Source of the DNA: Hypoxylon rubiginosum
Lineage: Eukaryota > Ascomycota > Sordariomycetes > Xylariales > Hypoxylaceae
Assembly: GCA_902806565.1 (NCBI GenBank)
Contig: CADCXA010000029.1
Coordinates: 806,001 to 870,000 of the forward strand
Length of the DNA stretch: 64,000 bases
Reading direction: 5' to 3'
Shown piece by piece: positions 27,501-38,290 of the stretch (the stretch's first letter is position 1; each line of letters begins with the position of its first letter). The notes under the pieces were generated by a model that was not told the origin of the DNA, searched no databases, and saw nothing but the letters and a program-made list of their open reading frames with translations. Made by a program: the position numbers and the translations under genes.

Positions 27501-28950
27501 ATTTATTAATATTAATAATTAATTTTTTTATTTAATTTATTATTATATTTAAAAAACTTTATTTTATAAATTTTAATTTATAAATATATATATAAGTTTT
27601 AACTTATAAATTTTATTTTATAAATATATATATATATTTATAATATAAAAGTTTTTTAATTTTTATTAATTTTCTTTTTAATTTTTAATATATAAAATAA
27701 ATAATATAATATAAATTTATTAAATAATTAAAATTTATATATATATATAAAAAATAATATTTTTTATATAATTAATTATATAAAATTATTAATATAAAGT
27801 TTAAAATATAAATTTTTAAAGTTATATAATATTTATTTATAGTTCTAATAAATAAAAATAATTAATAATTAATTAAATAATTATATAATTAAAAAATATA
27901 TTAATTTTAAATTAAAATAAATTAAAAGTTATTAATTATATAAAACTTTTAATATAAAATATATTTTATATATAATATAAATAATTAAAATATATAAAAT
28001 ATAAAAAATAATTAAAACTTAAAAATATAATATTTTTATTTTTATTAATTAGTAAAAATATATATTAATAGTTTTATAATATATTTATATAATAAAATAA
28101 TTAACATAATATTATTTTATAAAATATATATAATTTAAATATTATATAAAATATTAATAAAAGTTATATTATATAAAAAATATTATTTTATATAAAATAC
28201 TAAAAATCTTTTTAAAATTTAATTATAATATAATAATAAAAATTATTTATATTATATATATTTAAAACTTATATAATTCTTTTTATAATTATAATTATTT
28301 TTATAATATTTTTTTATATTATATTCTTTTTATTAAAAATTAAAATTAAAAAAAAGAATTTTTAAAATTAAATTTTTAAAACTTTAATTATAATTTTAAT
28401 TATAAAATTTATAATATATATAATAAATTTTAAATTTTATTAATTTAAATTTTTTTTTTAATTTTTATTATATTATTTAAAACTTTTATTTTTAAATTAT
28501 AATATTAATATTTAATTAAAAACATTTATATTTTTTTTAAATTAAATTAAATTTTTTTTAAATTAATTAAATAATAAATTAAAATTAAAAAACTTAAATT
28601 TATTAATAATTTAATTTAAAATTAATTAAAAATATAATTTAATATAAAATTAAATAAATATTATAATAATTTTTAATTTTTTTAAAAGTTCTTATTTTTT
28701 AATATAAGTTTTAAAATTTATAGTTTCTTTTATTAATTAAATATAAATAAATATTTAAATATATTTTAAATTAATTAAAAATTATATTAATTAATTATAA
28801 ATATTTAAATAATTAATATAAATTAATTTAATTTAAATAAAAATAATTTATTTAATTAGTTTAAATTAATTTAACCACTGGTTTTTTTTTCCTTAAATAT
28901 AATTATAGATTTAGCGATAATATTTAAAATAATATTATTATCCTTTTTTT

Positions 28951-29549
28951 TAATCCGCTCTATTACGTATATTAACAAAGTAACCGCCATTTATAGGCCC
29001 GGAAAGAAACGTACCGTCAAAGCTAGGAACAACATATACCTACCTAAGTATAAGGAAATAGGAAAGAGTTGTTAGATTAGTATAGGGACTTAAGACAATC
29101 ACGAGAGGACGATGTTAGAAGCATATAACATAGGTAGTACTTGCCAATCTATTTTGTGAAACCCATAAACCCAACGGGAGCTCGACACACATTTTGCTCC
29201 ATTGCTGTGCTGGTCGGCTCCCGAATTCAAATTCGAACTACCTCCTTTCCATAACCCCGCCAAACTTCCTCAATGTTACTTTAGATGCCTTAGCTTGTAG
29301 GTACTCTAGGAGGTACCTATGGTATGCAGTCCTTCGGTCTCCATTAGGTTTCGGCGTCCGCGCCGGGCACCGGCATACACAAACTGGAGCCAGCTCCGAT
29401 TCCTGGGTGCTAGGGTCGGATGCCGGAATACAGTCGTCTACCTAGGTACCAGTAGGTAGGTAGGTATGAATGTATCTAGTACTGTTTATAGAAAGTACGA
29501 TGATCAACAAGTCTTCCTGCATAATTGAGGGACCCATAGGACTGAGATA
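28951..29549. promoter_or_regulatory. Transition from AT block to cluster; upstream region of the O-methyltransferase gene
   Basis: Normal composition resumes at about 28950. Besides the exact palindrome listed separately at 29214, there are two near-matches with TCGG-N3-CCGN form: TCGGCGTCCGC at 29351 and TCGGATGCCGG at 29416. Around 29440-29465 lies a TACCTAGGTA / TAGGTAGG stretch of the kind scattered through the cluster. No gene: the frame at 29194-29445 has no protein-like features. Confidence 0.5.
29214..29224. promoter_or_regulatory. ETP-regulator palindrome TCGG-CTC-CCGA
   Basis: Exact match to TCGG-N3-CCGA, the site reported for the Zn2Cys6 regulator of sirodesmin and found in other ETP clusters. 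It lies 326 bp upstream of the O-methyltransferase start. One of two exact copies I found in the window. Confidence 0.6.
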
Positions 29550-30852
29550 ATGGATTCTCAGAAGGTCGATGTTATCCTCGAAGAACTTGTTAATAGCCTG
29601 AAACTCTGCGTTGAGGCCCTGAAGAGTCCGCCAGTCTCGTCCGAGCTTGAGAACGCACTGCATAGGGATGCTGGGCTACCGGATCAGCGGATCGGAAGCC
29701 TGTCTGCCACAGCTGTCGATCTATTAGGCGAAGCGGAGATCCTACTAAAACCCGGCCATCTCATTCTAGCAGAGCATTTTCTGGGTTCGTTGTCACCCCT
29801 GAATTCTAGATAGGGTTGCCAGGATCTAACCTCGTAATGCAGGCTACACCGACACAAAATGCCTCCTGGCAGCAGTCCAACTTCGTGTTCCGGATGCCCT
29901 TACCGAGGGTCCTCTTACGCTGGATGAAATAGCAACGCGCTGTTCTGCCAACCCCATCCGGCTCAAGCAAATCCTTTGCTCACTCTACAATAATGGTATA
30001 TTCACTTACGAAGCCGCGACGAGGACTTACGCAAACAACCATGTCTCTCGGCTTCTCCTTGTTGACCATCCAACCCAGTGGCACAATTGGGTTGACCTGT
30101 ATGGGCAAGAATTCTACGACATTGCGAGAGGAATACCAGGCTCCGTACGGGCCAACTCACTGAGAACTGCCGCGCAAATAAATCTAGACACGGATCAAAG
30201 CATGTTCGCGTACTTTCAAGAGCACGGCCTTGTTCCGCGTCTGCACCAAACCCTTGGATCTGGTGCTGCTGCTATGGCACCTGGGATCTTGGAAGATTAT
30301 CCCTGGGGTGAGGTTGCAGATAAAATCATCATGGATATAGGAGGTGGAAGTGGCGCGATGCTTGCATCACTCCTCCGAAGGTTTCCCAGTATGAGAGGAG
30401 GGATGTTTGAGCTACAAGGTGTTATCTCTCACACCCGCCCGTTCTTCAGGACTGGCGGTCAATTCGAAGATGTAGGCGGTCGCGTTGCGGATGGGTATCT
30501 TATCGCTGGGAATTTCTTGGAAGCAGTCCCAGCGTCCGAAGTGTACATTATGAAATGGGTGTTGCATGACTGGGGAGACCAAGAAGTTGTGACAATTCTT
30601 AAGAATATCCGCGGTGCCATCGTTGAGAATAAGGACACAAGCCGTTTAGTTCTGCTTGAGTCAATCCTAGCTGACGGATATTCAGCAAGGCTATCTCGAT
30701 TAGGAGACATCAATATGATGATGATGACAGCTCACGGCATGGAGAGATCGGAAGCCGAATGGAGACACCTAGCAGAGAAGGCGGGATGGGGTCATTTTAG
30801 ATTGTTTAAATTGAGGCGGTCGTGGGTGGATGCGATTGAGCTAAAACCATGA
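29550..30852 (+). CDS. gliM-like: GliM-type O-methyltransferase
   Basis: Two exons, 29550-29784 and 29843-30852, with a 58-bp intron holding an ATCTAACCT branch site; 414 residues. The N-terminal ~150 residues are the helical dimerisation region of plant/fungal class II O-methyltransferases (LTLDEIATRCSANP segment). The SAM site is IIMDIGGGSGAML, and the catalytic-His region is MKWVLHDWGDQE, both standard for the family. In ETP pathways a GliM-type enzyme methylates a hydroxyl group on the scaffold. It is the first gene right of the AT block, transcribed toward the P450, with an ETP-type palindrome upstream. The family is certain; its substrate is inferred from the neighbours. Confidence 0.85.
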
Positions 30853-31541
30853 GGACCTGGAATAAAAGACTTAACCGTTTCATTTGCCAAGTTTAGAGGA
30901 TAATCACTGTAAAGGGACCTAGCGTAACGGTAAGATGCGCTGTATAAGTTCTTCAACTTAATTGGTCAAATTCAGATAGGTGTGTAGCGTGCCAAAACAC
31001 CTACAAGTACAGCTGTCCCTGGTGGCTGGACTCTCTGTAGGTAAGTTTTTGGTCTTATGGTCCGCTGTCGGAATTCCAAGGCATGAATGGTTGGTCACGA
31101 AATGCATAAAAGTATCATGGTATCGGCTGCTGCACGCGACGGTACCTATGGAATGCGAGTGAACGACTTTCTGGTAATACATAACTGCCTACCTACGAAC
31201 GTAGGGTGGACCATAAGACCCAAGAAAGGGGCAGAACAACTAGATACCTACCTAGCCCACTCTTCTTCATTTCTCTCCAATGGCGTGGCAACCATAGGCA
31301 TATCCTATTCAAGTGCGAATTTAGCTCCCGTACACAAAGACCTTTCCTCGGAGCCCGTGATAACGTCTATTACGGCGGCTTCCGAAGAGAGAAGTCCAAG
31401 CCACAGTAACGAAGCTAGTTCCGCCACGTGACTCTGCACGGAGGGATACCTGCTAGAAGTCCTATAAGGTAGGATTAGGCTTGGGAGCAAGCTGCTCTAG
31501 GTCTAACCAAATAGCAGGATTGTGACTGCTTCAAAGCCACA
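30853..31541. promoter_or_regulatory. Intergenic between O-methyltransferase and P450
   Basis: About 690 bp. The short open frames on both strands have no recognisable features. A one-mismatch version of the ETP palindrome, TCGGAGCCCGT, is at 31348-31358, about 190 bp before the P450 start codon. TACCTACCTAG lies at about 31250. Likely the P450 promoter. Confidence 0.4.
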
Positions 31542-33192
31542 ATGTCTTCCAAACTAAATTCGGGGGCTGACTGGGTGGTCTCTATTATTGAGGTCTTAGT
31601 AGTTGTAGCCTTCAAGTTGTTGGCCTATTTGATATCAGCGCTTTTAGACGTAAGTAGTTCGTTCCAGTTGCCTTCAAGTTTGATATCCTGTCTCGAGGGA
31701 TTTGAAACTCACGGCAATGTAGGTTGGCCTTCGTCTGAGGTATGAAGTAAAGCACACGCAAACTCACACACAGATACCGACATTGCCATACAAATTCCCA
31801 AATGGCCAGGGTGATAAAGAAAAGTTCATCAATGGAAGACAGAATAGTACTGCATGGGAGGGAAAGTATGGGCCGGTATATCGGATGTGGTCCGGAATGA
31901 CTCCGGAAATGTTTGTATGATGATCCGTTTCCATGAACTCTGCTAATTCTCCGCTAAGAGTCCTGACTCGTCCAGAGGATGTCCAAACTGTTTTTAAAGA
32001 TTCCGACAAACATACCAAAGCTCTTAACAATGACTCGGGGTACATATTGGGCGAGCTCCTGGGGAGGTGCGTAGGACTTATCAGTGGAAGTGATTGGAAG
32101 CGAGTCCGTGCAGTTTGCGAGGGCTCGTTCCTTCAAACGAAGGCAAGGGACCAGATTCCCATCGCGCAGCGTCAAACCCGTCGACACTTCAAACGACTTT
32201 TGGAACATTCGCAGCTTTCAAAATCAATCATCGACCCTGCGAAAGACTTGAAAATGCTACCGTTCTGGGTGATTGCGGAGGTCTTGTATGGTCCTCTAAC
32301 TCCCGAGGAGGAACACACCTTGGAGGAGATGGCTACGCAGCGTGCCAAATTGTTTCAGCATGTGACTACAGGTGGAATCATGAGGTTCCATTGGTCTAAA
32401 TATCTTCCCACGAAGACGAACAAAGACCTCCAAGACTTCAAAACTTGCTGGTCCAGATTCAATGCTACAATCTTCGAGCGATCCACAGACGCAGGGTATT
32501 CGTCACCACTAGTGGAGATGTACAAGGCCTTCAGGTCTGGGAAATTGACCCTGACTGAACTGGACCAAACGCTAGATGAGATGCTCTTCGCGAATCTCGA
32601 CGTCACGTTGGGCGGTATTTCGTGGAATCTCATCTTCTTAGCCATGTATCCTCCCCAGCAGGCCCAACTCCAAAATGAGGTGCTAGAAAAGCGGAAGGGT
32701 TCCCGAGATGATTATACCAAGTTCAATGGGTATTTGCTTAGCAACAATACATACCTCGCGGCTTGTGTCAAGGAGTCCTCACGCTTGAAACCTCTCGCCG
32801 CATTCACCGTACCGCAGGCGGCTCCCACGGCACGCGTGGTTGGAGGGTACTACATCCCAACCGGCACGAATTTTATCGTTGACTCATATGCGTTAAATCA
32901 ACGAAACCCTTACTGGGGAAAGGATGCTACGCAGTTCAAACCCGAACGGTTCTTGGAAAGGAAAGCTCATTTGGATAGGTACAGCTTCTGGAGATTTGGA
33001 TTCGGGCCGAGACAGTGTATGGGGAAGTTTGTCGCAGATGTGATAATAAAGGTTCTTCTGGTACATCTAGTTGAGGAGTATGAACTGAGGCTGCTTGAGA
33101 GTGATATGGTTGGTGAGTGGGCGACGGACCCGGACAGCTGGATTAATCACCCAGTCGCGACTCTGAGGTGCACGAAGAGAGGAGCAGAGTAA
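31542..33192 (+). CDS. gliC-like: GliC-type cytochrome P450
   Basis: Three exons, 31542-31649, 31774-31910 and 31959-33192; all joins keep frame; 492 residues. An N-terminal membrane anchor (VVSIIEVLVVVAFKLLAYLI) is followed by a proline-containing LPYKFPNGQGD segment and YGPVYRMWSGMTPE. The ExxR motif is KESSR, and the haem-binding loop is FGFGPRQCMG with the cysteine ligand. The I-helix reads NLDVTLGGISW instead of the common AGxDT, as I recall for ETP-cluster P450s. Family role: hydroxylates the diketopiperazine alpha-carbons, which lets glutathione add. The stop codon is only 58 bp from that of the convergent ABC transporter gene. Family assignment is firm; the exact reaction is inferred from context. 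Confidence 0.85.
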
Positions 33193-33250
33193 TCGACGTT
33201 CGGATTTCTAGATAGAATAGCAGGTAAAAATGGGTTTCTAGTGTACCGTA

Positions 33251-36025
33251 CTATTCGTTTTCCTCTTGCATCTGCTTTTCCCACATCTGCGCATAATAAC
33301 TCCTTTTCGCCAAGAGGTCCGTGTGCTTCCCCCTTTCGACGATGCTGCCTTGGTGCAGAACAATGATTTGATCTGATTTGGCAATGGTGGAGAGTCTATG
33401 GCTACATGATATTAGCATTTCCCTGGAGATTTTGTGTTACTTAGGCTTACGCTATCGTAAGAGTAGTTCTGCCCTCGGAAACCTTTGCTAAAGCGGACTG
33501 GATCTGCTTCTCCGTCTGGGAATCTAGCGAGGCTGTGGCCTCATCAAGTAACAGAATTCGAGGCGAGCGAAGGAATGCACGAGCAATGTCAATCTATCGG
33601 CATGTCAGTAATGGCACCTCCAGCATGGTGTAGCGGATGGTGAGCACCCTTTGCTTTTCTCCTCCTGAGAGCTTCAGGCCCCTCTCCCCGACACTCGTTG
33701 AATATCCTTGTGGAAAACGCATGATGTTGTTGTGAATGCTTGCTGCTTTGCATGCTTCATAGACTTCTGTCTCTGTAGCATCGGGCTTGGCGTACAGGAG
33801 GTTAAACATCACAGTATCGTTGAAGAGAATCGTGTCCTGCGGCACAACGCCGATGAAGTTGCGTAGGCTTTCTAGCTTCATATCACGGATGTCTGTGCCG
33901 TCTATTTCTATTGCACCTTTATCCACATCGTAAAACCGAAAGAGGAGCTTGAGTATTGTGGACTTTCCACTCCCACTTTCTCCGACAATAGCCGTGGAAG
34001 TCCCAGGCATGACATCGAATGAAACGTTGCGAATCGCAGGATGCTTGTTGTATGAGAAAGAAACTCCAGAGAACGAGATATTCCCCCTGCAATCGCTTAG
34101 TTCTATAGCGCTCTCGGAATCTACTACGCTTGGCTCTTCTTTAAACTGTGAACCGTAAGCATAAGTAGGCGCGGAAAAGCTGGAGCGATCAAAAACTTAC
34201 AAGATCTAGCATTCGTTCTGCGTCTACAAGATTATTCTGCACCTGCGTGTAGAAGCTCCCAAAGAAATTCATTGGTGCCTGCAGCTGGGCCATATAAGTC
34301 AACAGTGTGACAAACATTGCTACCGGCTGCATGTCTATAGAAATTTGATATGCGTTGAGGTAGCAGACTAGCATAACTCCAAGTGTGAAGACGCCGTTCT
34401 GCACTGCGTTAAGTAGATTCAAAGAGAATAAAACATTGTACTCCGCCGCCTGAAAGGCAGAGATTAGTTTTCCAAACCTTGATATTTCCATAGATACAGC
34501 ACCACTATAATGTACTGTTTCATACGAAAGCAGGGCATCAGTCCTGTCATTGAATTAGCGATACTCCTCATACAATAATAGTTCGCAACCTTACTTGGCA
34601 GCCTCTATTTCGCGTTCCCTCGTTACCATCTTACGCCGAGCTCGTCCGCGGTACTTGGCCATGTAAATTGTGATGAAGAGATAGAACCACGTAACCGCTA
34701 TAACCATGACAGAGTAGAGAGGATTGAATGCGACATAGAAATAAAAAGCAGCGATCCACATATCAGCTACCATTGGGAAGAGCTGGAAAGCGAACCCATC
34801 AAGAAACGTATTCAACGCACTTCCCTTGCTGAGAGCGCTGATCACTTCGCCGATACGTTTACTGAGATGGAAGTCCAGCGAGAGCATAAGCACATGTCGA
34901 AAAGTGGCCGTGGTGAGGCGTTGGTATGTTGACTGGCTGATTGGAATCCAGAGGAGAGCTCGGATTGATCCTATCACACCTTGCTGCCCCTGCAACGCCC
35001 GAGAAAATACGTAAAATAATATCTCTTTATGGGGTATTTTACCAGGGCCTAAAGCTGCGACTACAACTCCCATCTGATGCGGTACGTAGATGTTCACAAG
35101 TCGTTGAACCACCAGGAGACAGAAGCAGAAAATCGCTCTTAACTGGAGATTTGGGGAATCTGAGGGCCTATCCGTCTGTTAGAGAGCTTGTCTTGAACGT
35201 CTTAACTTCGAGACATACCAGAGGAAGGGGAATAGCCTTCCGAATCCTAAGAGATAGTCCAACCACGTCGTTGTTTGCGCATCGCCCGATCTTGCCAGAG
35301 CGATACCTTTCAGCCGGCTTTGAGACGAACCATAAAGTGTGCTGTTCTGCGTGTGCTCATTCAAGAGACTTTCTCGTTCCTCTTCAACCCCAGTTGAGCT
35401 CGTGGCACGTTTATGTCTTGTGAGAACATATAGCCCGACTAAAATGCAAAGAACAGCCACTCGTATCCCTGAAAGGGCTACTTGAAAGGACTCCAGTACA
35501 TAAACCTCAGGCGTCGGTTGCGGGAGGGCTTCAACACCAGTCCAGAGCAATGCAATCTCGAATATGAGACTGATCGTCCACATGTGACTTTGAGTCTCCG
35601 TTATTGCATAGGGCACATCTGGGTCCGGAAGGAGTCCTGCTGCATAGAACAGCGCCACGCTGATTGTGGAGGACTAGATCTCCTGTTAATTATGTGTCTG
35701 CATTACTTTGATAGGGCTTACCAGATAGTTCTCAGAGCTCCAGCTGTTTGCTACGTGGCCATGGCTGCGTATGACTGCTGTCAGTATTGATGTTGCAATC
35801 TGTCATATACCTCAGGTTAGAAGCGAATTATATTGGGATACATGATATGGACCTTACAAGCAAACCTATCAGAATGACATGAAGTCCGAGAAAGCATTTA
35901 GTCGCCCAAGGCCTCTGGGAACTTTTTGGAGTCGCACTGTAACGTCGATCACGAATAGCCTGATAGATACGAGAAATCAGATATCCGACACCCAACGAAA
36001 TCGGGTATGCCCACAGGTATACCAT
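33251..36025 (-). CDS. HMT1/ABCB6-type half ABC transporter
   Basis: Eight exons by my model (transcript order): 36025-35858, 35799-35722, 35673-35219, 35167-34595, 34543-34201, 34145-33648, 33593-33451 and 33401-33251; every junction keeps frame; 802 residues. It has an N-terminal extra membrane domain (about five helices), then a six-helix ABC transmembrane domain, then one nucleotide-binding domain. The last shows Walker [10 protein letters not shown], signature LSGGEKQR, Walker [13 protein letters not shown] and H-loop HRLST. TMD0-TMD-NBD is the layout of fungal HMT1 / animal ABCB6, which move thiol (phytochelatin/glutathione) conjugates into the vacuole. A vacuolar or export role for a thiol metabolite or its glutathione adduct is an inference. 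I chose the first in-frame ATG; an upstream exon is possible because the frame is open to an acceptor-like TTAG at about 36098. It shares a divergent promoter with the PLP enzyme. Confidence 0.8.
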
Positions 36026-36342
36026 CGTATCTGAAGGCTTGGAAAAGACTTTGAAGATTAAAACTAGGTATTCGGGACTGTTCAAGACTTGAAATATCTA
36101 ACCTAGGTACCTACCTCCTAGGTATTTTGAGCTTCGGAGTAGAAGCCCCTGACTCGGTCGGTAAGTGGGGCGCTGGCCCGTCGGTCCGATGGAGTCGAGT
36201 TCGTTCGGCAACCGAGAATCGAACATTGTTAAGTAACTCGTTTCCTATAATCATGGCTTAATAGCTTAGGTGTATTCATCTTGAAGAGGTTGTTTTCTCT
36301 GGAACACCAATTAAAAGCTATTCCTAACCACGATTTTTGAGA
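36026..36342. promoter_or_regulatory. Divergent promoter of ABC transporter and PLP C-S lyase genes
   Basis: A 317-bp shared region. It holds the exact TCGG-N3-CCGA palindrome (36205-36215), a half-spaced TCGGTCCGA at 36181 and a TACCTACCTCCTAGGTA stretch at about 36105-36125. One regulator could drive both genes from here. Confidence 0.55.
36205..36215. promoter_or_regulatory. ETP-regulator palindrome TCGG-CAA-CCGA
   Basis: Exact match to the ETP cluster regulator consensus, 128 bp before the start codon of the PLP enzyme and about 180 bp before that of the ABC transporter on the other strand. Confidence 0.65.
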
Positions 36343-37776
36343 ATGTCTTCGATAGAACACTCTGGGTTGTCTCAGCGAGGTTCAGGCAATGTCGAGAAGA
36401 TATGGCCTCGCATCAGCAGCGCTGCTGCAGAACGGGAAAATAAGTCCGACCCTGTTATTGATCTTGGAACATCTGAGAACTGGCTGATCCGGAAAGAGCT
36501 CTTGGAGATTTACAAGAGTGCTGTGGCTGAAAATTTCAGCGATAGGGTATGATGTGATTCCGAATACTTGTCTTACGGCATGGCTAATTGTAAAAAAGCA
36601 TTTATCGTATCCTGATGGTTTTGCTGGAGATACAGAATTGCTCAAATCATTGGCCAGGTTTTTCAATTCGTACTTCAAACCTCATTTACCTGTAGAGGTA
36701 GAGCACATTGCCACTGCACCAGGAGCAGCGTTCGCACTCGACGCATTGCTCTACAACATCTGTGAGCCCGGCGATGGTGTCCTGGTGCCAGGCCCCTTCT
36801 GGAGTATTGACCCGAGCTCCTAGAAGAAATCATGTATGGACTGACTTGAATCTGTAGATGGATTCGATTGGCTGCTCAATGTGAAAGCAAGTGTCCAGCC
36901 TGTTCTTGTGAACGTAGACACTTTCGAAAACGTCTTCACCACCAAGTTGATCCCGTCATTAGAAAAGGCGTTTTCCGAGTCTACTCGTCCCATCAAGGGT
37001 GTTCTTTTCACCAACCCCCACAACCCTTTCGGGAGATGCTATCCGGAATCGGTAATCAAAGAATGTATCCGGTTCTGTAACGCAAAGAGCATTCACTTCA
37101 TTTCTGATGAACTATACGCCCTGTCAAAACTTGAGAGTCAAGATCAACCCGCCCCGGATCCATTCATATCAGCATTACAGCTGGATATCCAAGCCCTAGG
37201 TTGCGATCGCTCACGAGTTCATACTATTTGGAGTACAAGCAAAGACCTTGGATCAAGTGGGTTGCGAATGGTTAGCCCTGCTTTCCCCATACGCCTTCGT
37301 AGCTAATCTTAGGATAACAGGGGTGCTGCATTACACAAGGCAACCGACCACTAGTTGTTGGCTTGTCTTTAGCATCAAATACTCAGATGTCTTCTCTTAC
37401 GGCTGTAGCTACCACTGCTCTGCTCACGTCACCGAAGCTCCCAGGTTTGATCAAACTCAATTCAGAACGGCTTACCAAGGCTTATCATCATGTCGTATCC
37501 TTCTTCGAACGCCACAGAATCAAGTATATGCCAGCAAACATGGGCCTATTCGTGTTTGCAAAGCTAGCGCCCAATGCGCAGTCTTGGGAAGACGAAGCGC
37601 GAGTAGTCTCACTGTGTAGGGAAGCTGGTGTATCTATAAGCTCCGGAAGAGGCTATCATGTAATAGATTCCGAGAACGGGTGGGCGAGGATCACATTTGC
37701 CGTGGATCAAGATAGTTTGAACGAGGGTTTACGGAGATTGGAAACTGCATTGGGATTTCCTTCCGAGCTTCCTTGA
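36343..37776 (+). CDS. gliI-like: GliI-type PLP-dependent C-S lyase / class I aminotransferase
   Basis: Four exons, 36343-36546, 36599-36803, 36858-37270 and 37321-37776; joins keep frame; 425 residues. Aminotransferase class I/II (ACC-synthase-like) fold: ATAPGAAFALDALLY near the cofactor-binding start, TNPHNPFGRCYP as the substrate/PLP loop, SDELYA for the PLP-pyridine Asp, and TSKDLGSSGLRMG containing the Schiff-base lysine (S-x-S-K), with the downstream Arg. The family member in gliotoxin and sirodesmin clusters cleaves the C-S bonds of the cysteine adducts to free the dithiol. Start ATG at 36343; an in-frame TTG lies 6 bp upstream. All catalytic residues I can place are present. Confidence 0.85.
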
Positions 37777-38290
37777 ACTACCTACCTACCTAATCTATGA
37801 TACGTTGGAAAGAATCGTGTTACTTTACCATGTAGAGATACGACCAGGCTATCAGTAATAAGAGCTGTCCTCTAGTCGTAATTTGAAACGTTTAATTGGA
37901 CGACGGTACCGCGCTTAGAAGAAAAGCTTCGTATCGTCTCCTAACGACTTCACAGTACTCATCTCGACAGTAACCCTCTCGACCGCTGCAAACACTCGCA
38001 CAATATTCTAACTCGTGACTAATTTCAGATTCTCCCTCGATACCCCCCCGCACCCCTCCTGGTAGAAAAGAACAGTGTTTAGAACTGATGAACACCAATA
38101 AAGAAAATATCTATATCCGTAAGGAATTCAAGTATTCCACGAAGGATCACACATAAACATTAAATAAACGATCTGGGTAGAGATGCCCTATTTGGTAAAT
38201 CATTTGAGAGTACATTAAACTGGTAGACGTCATTAAAGAGATAGGTAAACAAAACGTCACGAGGGGATGGGATATCAAAGTATGGTTGAG
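37777..38290. other. Intergenic between convergent PLP enzyme and MFS genes
   Basis: Contains ACCTACCTACC at about 37778 and a doubtful minus-strand frame of 68 codons (37892-38098) with five Cys. I do not call that frame a gene: it has no signal peptide and no motif. Otherwise presumably 3' UTRs. Confidence 0.4.

Larger units (their letters stand above)
5040..28950. repeat. 24-kb extreme A+T block, RIP-degraded transposon DNA
   Basis: Nearly pure A/T, with only scattered isolated G or C, over about 23.9 kb. No credible gene: the only open frames over 60 codons (7242-7520 and 26984-27166) are Ile/Leu/Phe/Lys strings made by composition. Internal repeats survive (9478/15100, 6428/24247, a 13-bp and a 48-bp minisatellite). 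Repeat copies differ mainly by C/T and G/A transitions, as expected of repeat-induced point mutation. The edges are sharp, changing to normal sequence within about 100 bp. A non-degraded island sits at 16740-17050. I read it as nested, RIP-mutated retroelements; no protein domain can be recognised. A centromere or subtelomere is an alternative that the sequence alone does not exclude. Confidence 0.85.

Noticed and set aside
5040..28950. AT block considered as mitochondrial DNA
   Set aside because: No mitochondrial rRNA, tRNA or protein genes; repeats differ by RIP-like transitions and the flanks are nuclear genes.
37892..38098. 68-codon minus-strand frame with several Cys, considered as small protein or Zn2Cys6 fragment
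   Set aside because: Spacing does not fit CxxCxxxxxxC, no signal peptide, no splice partners.
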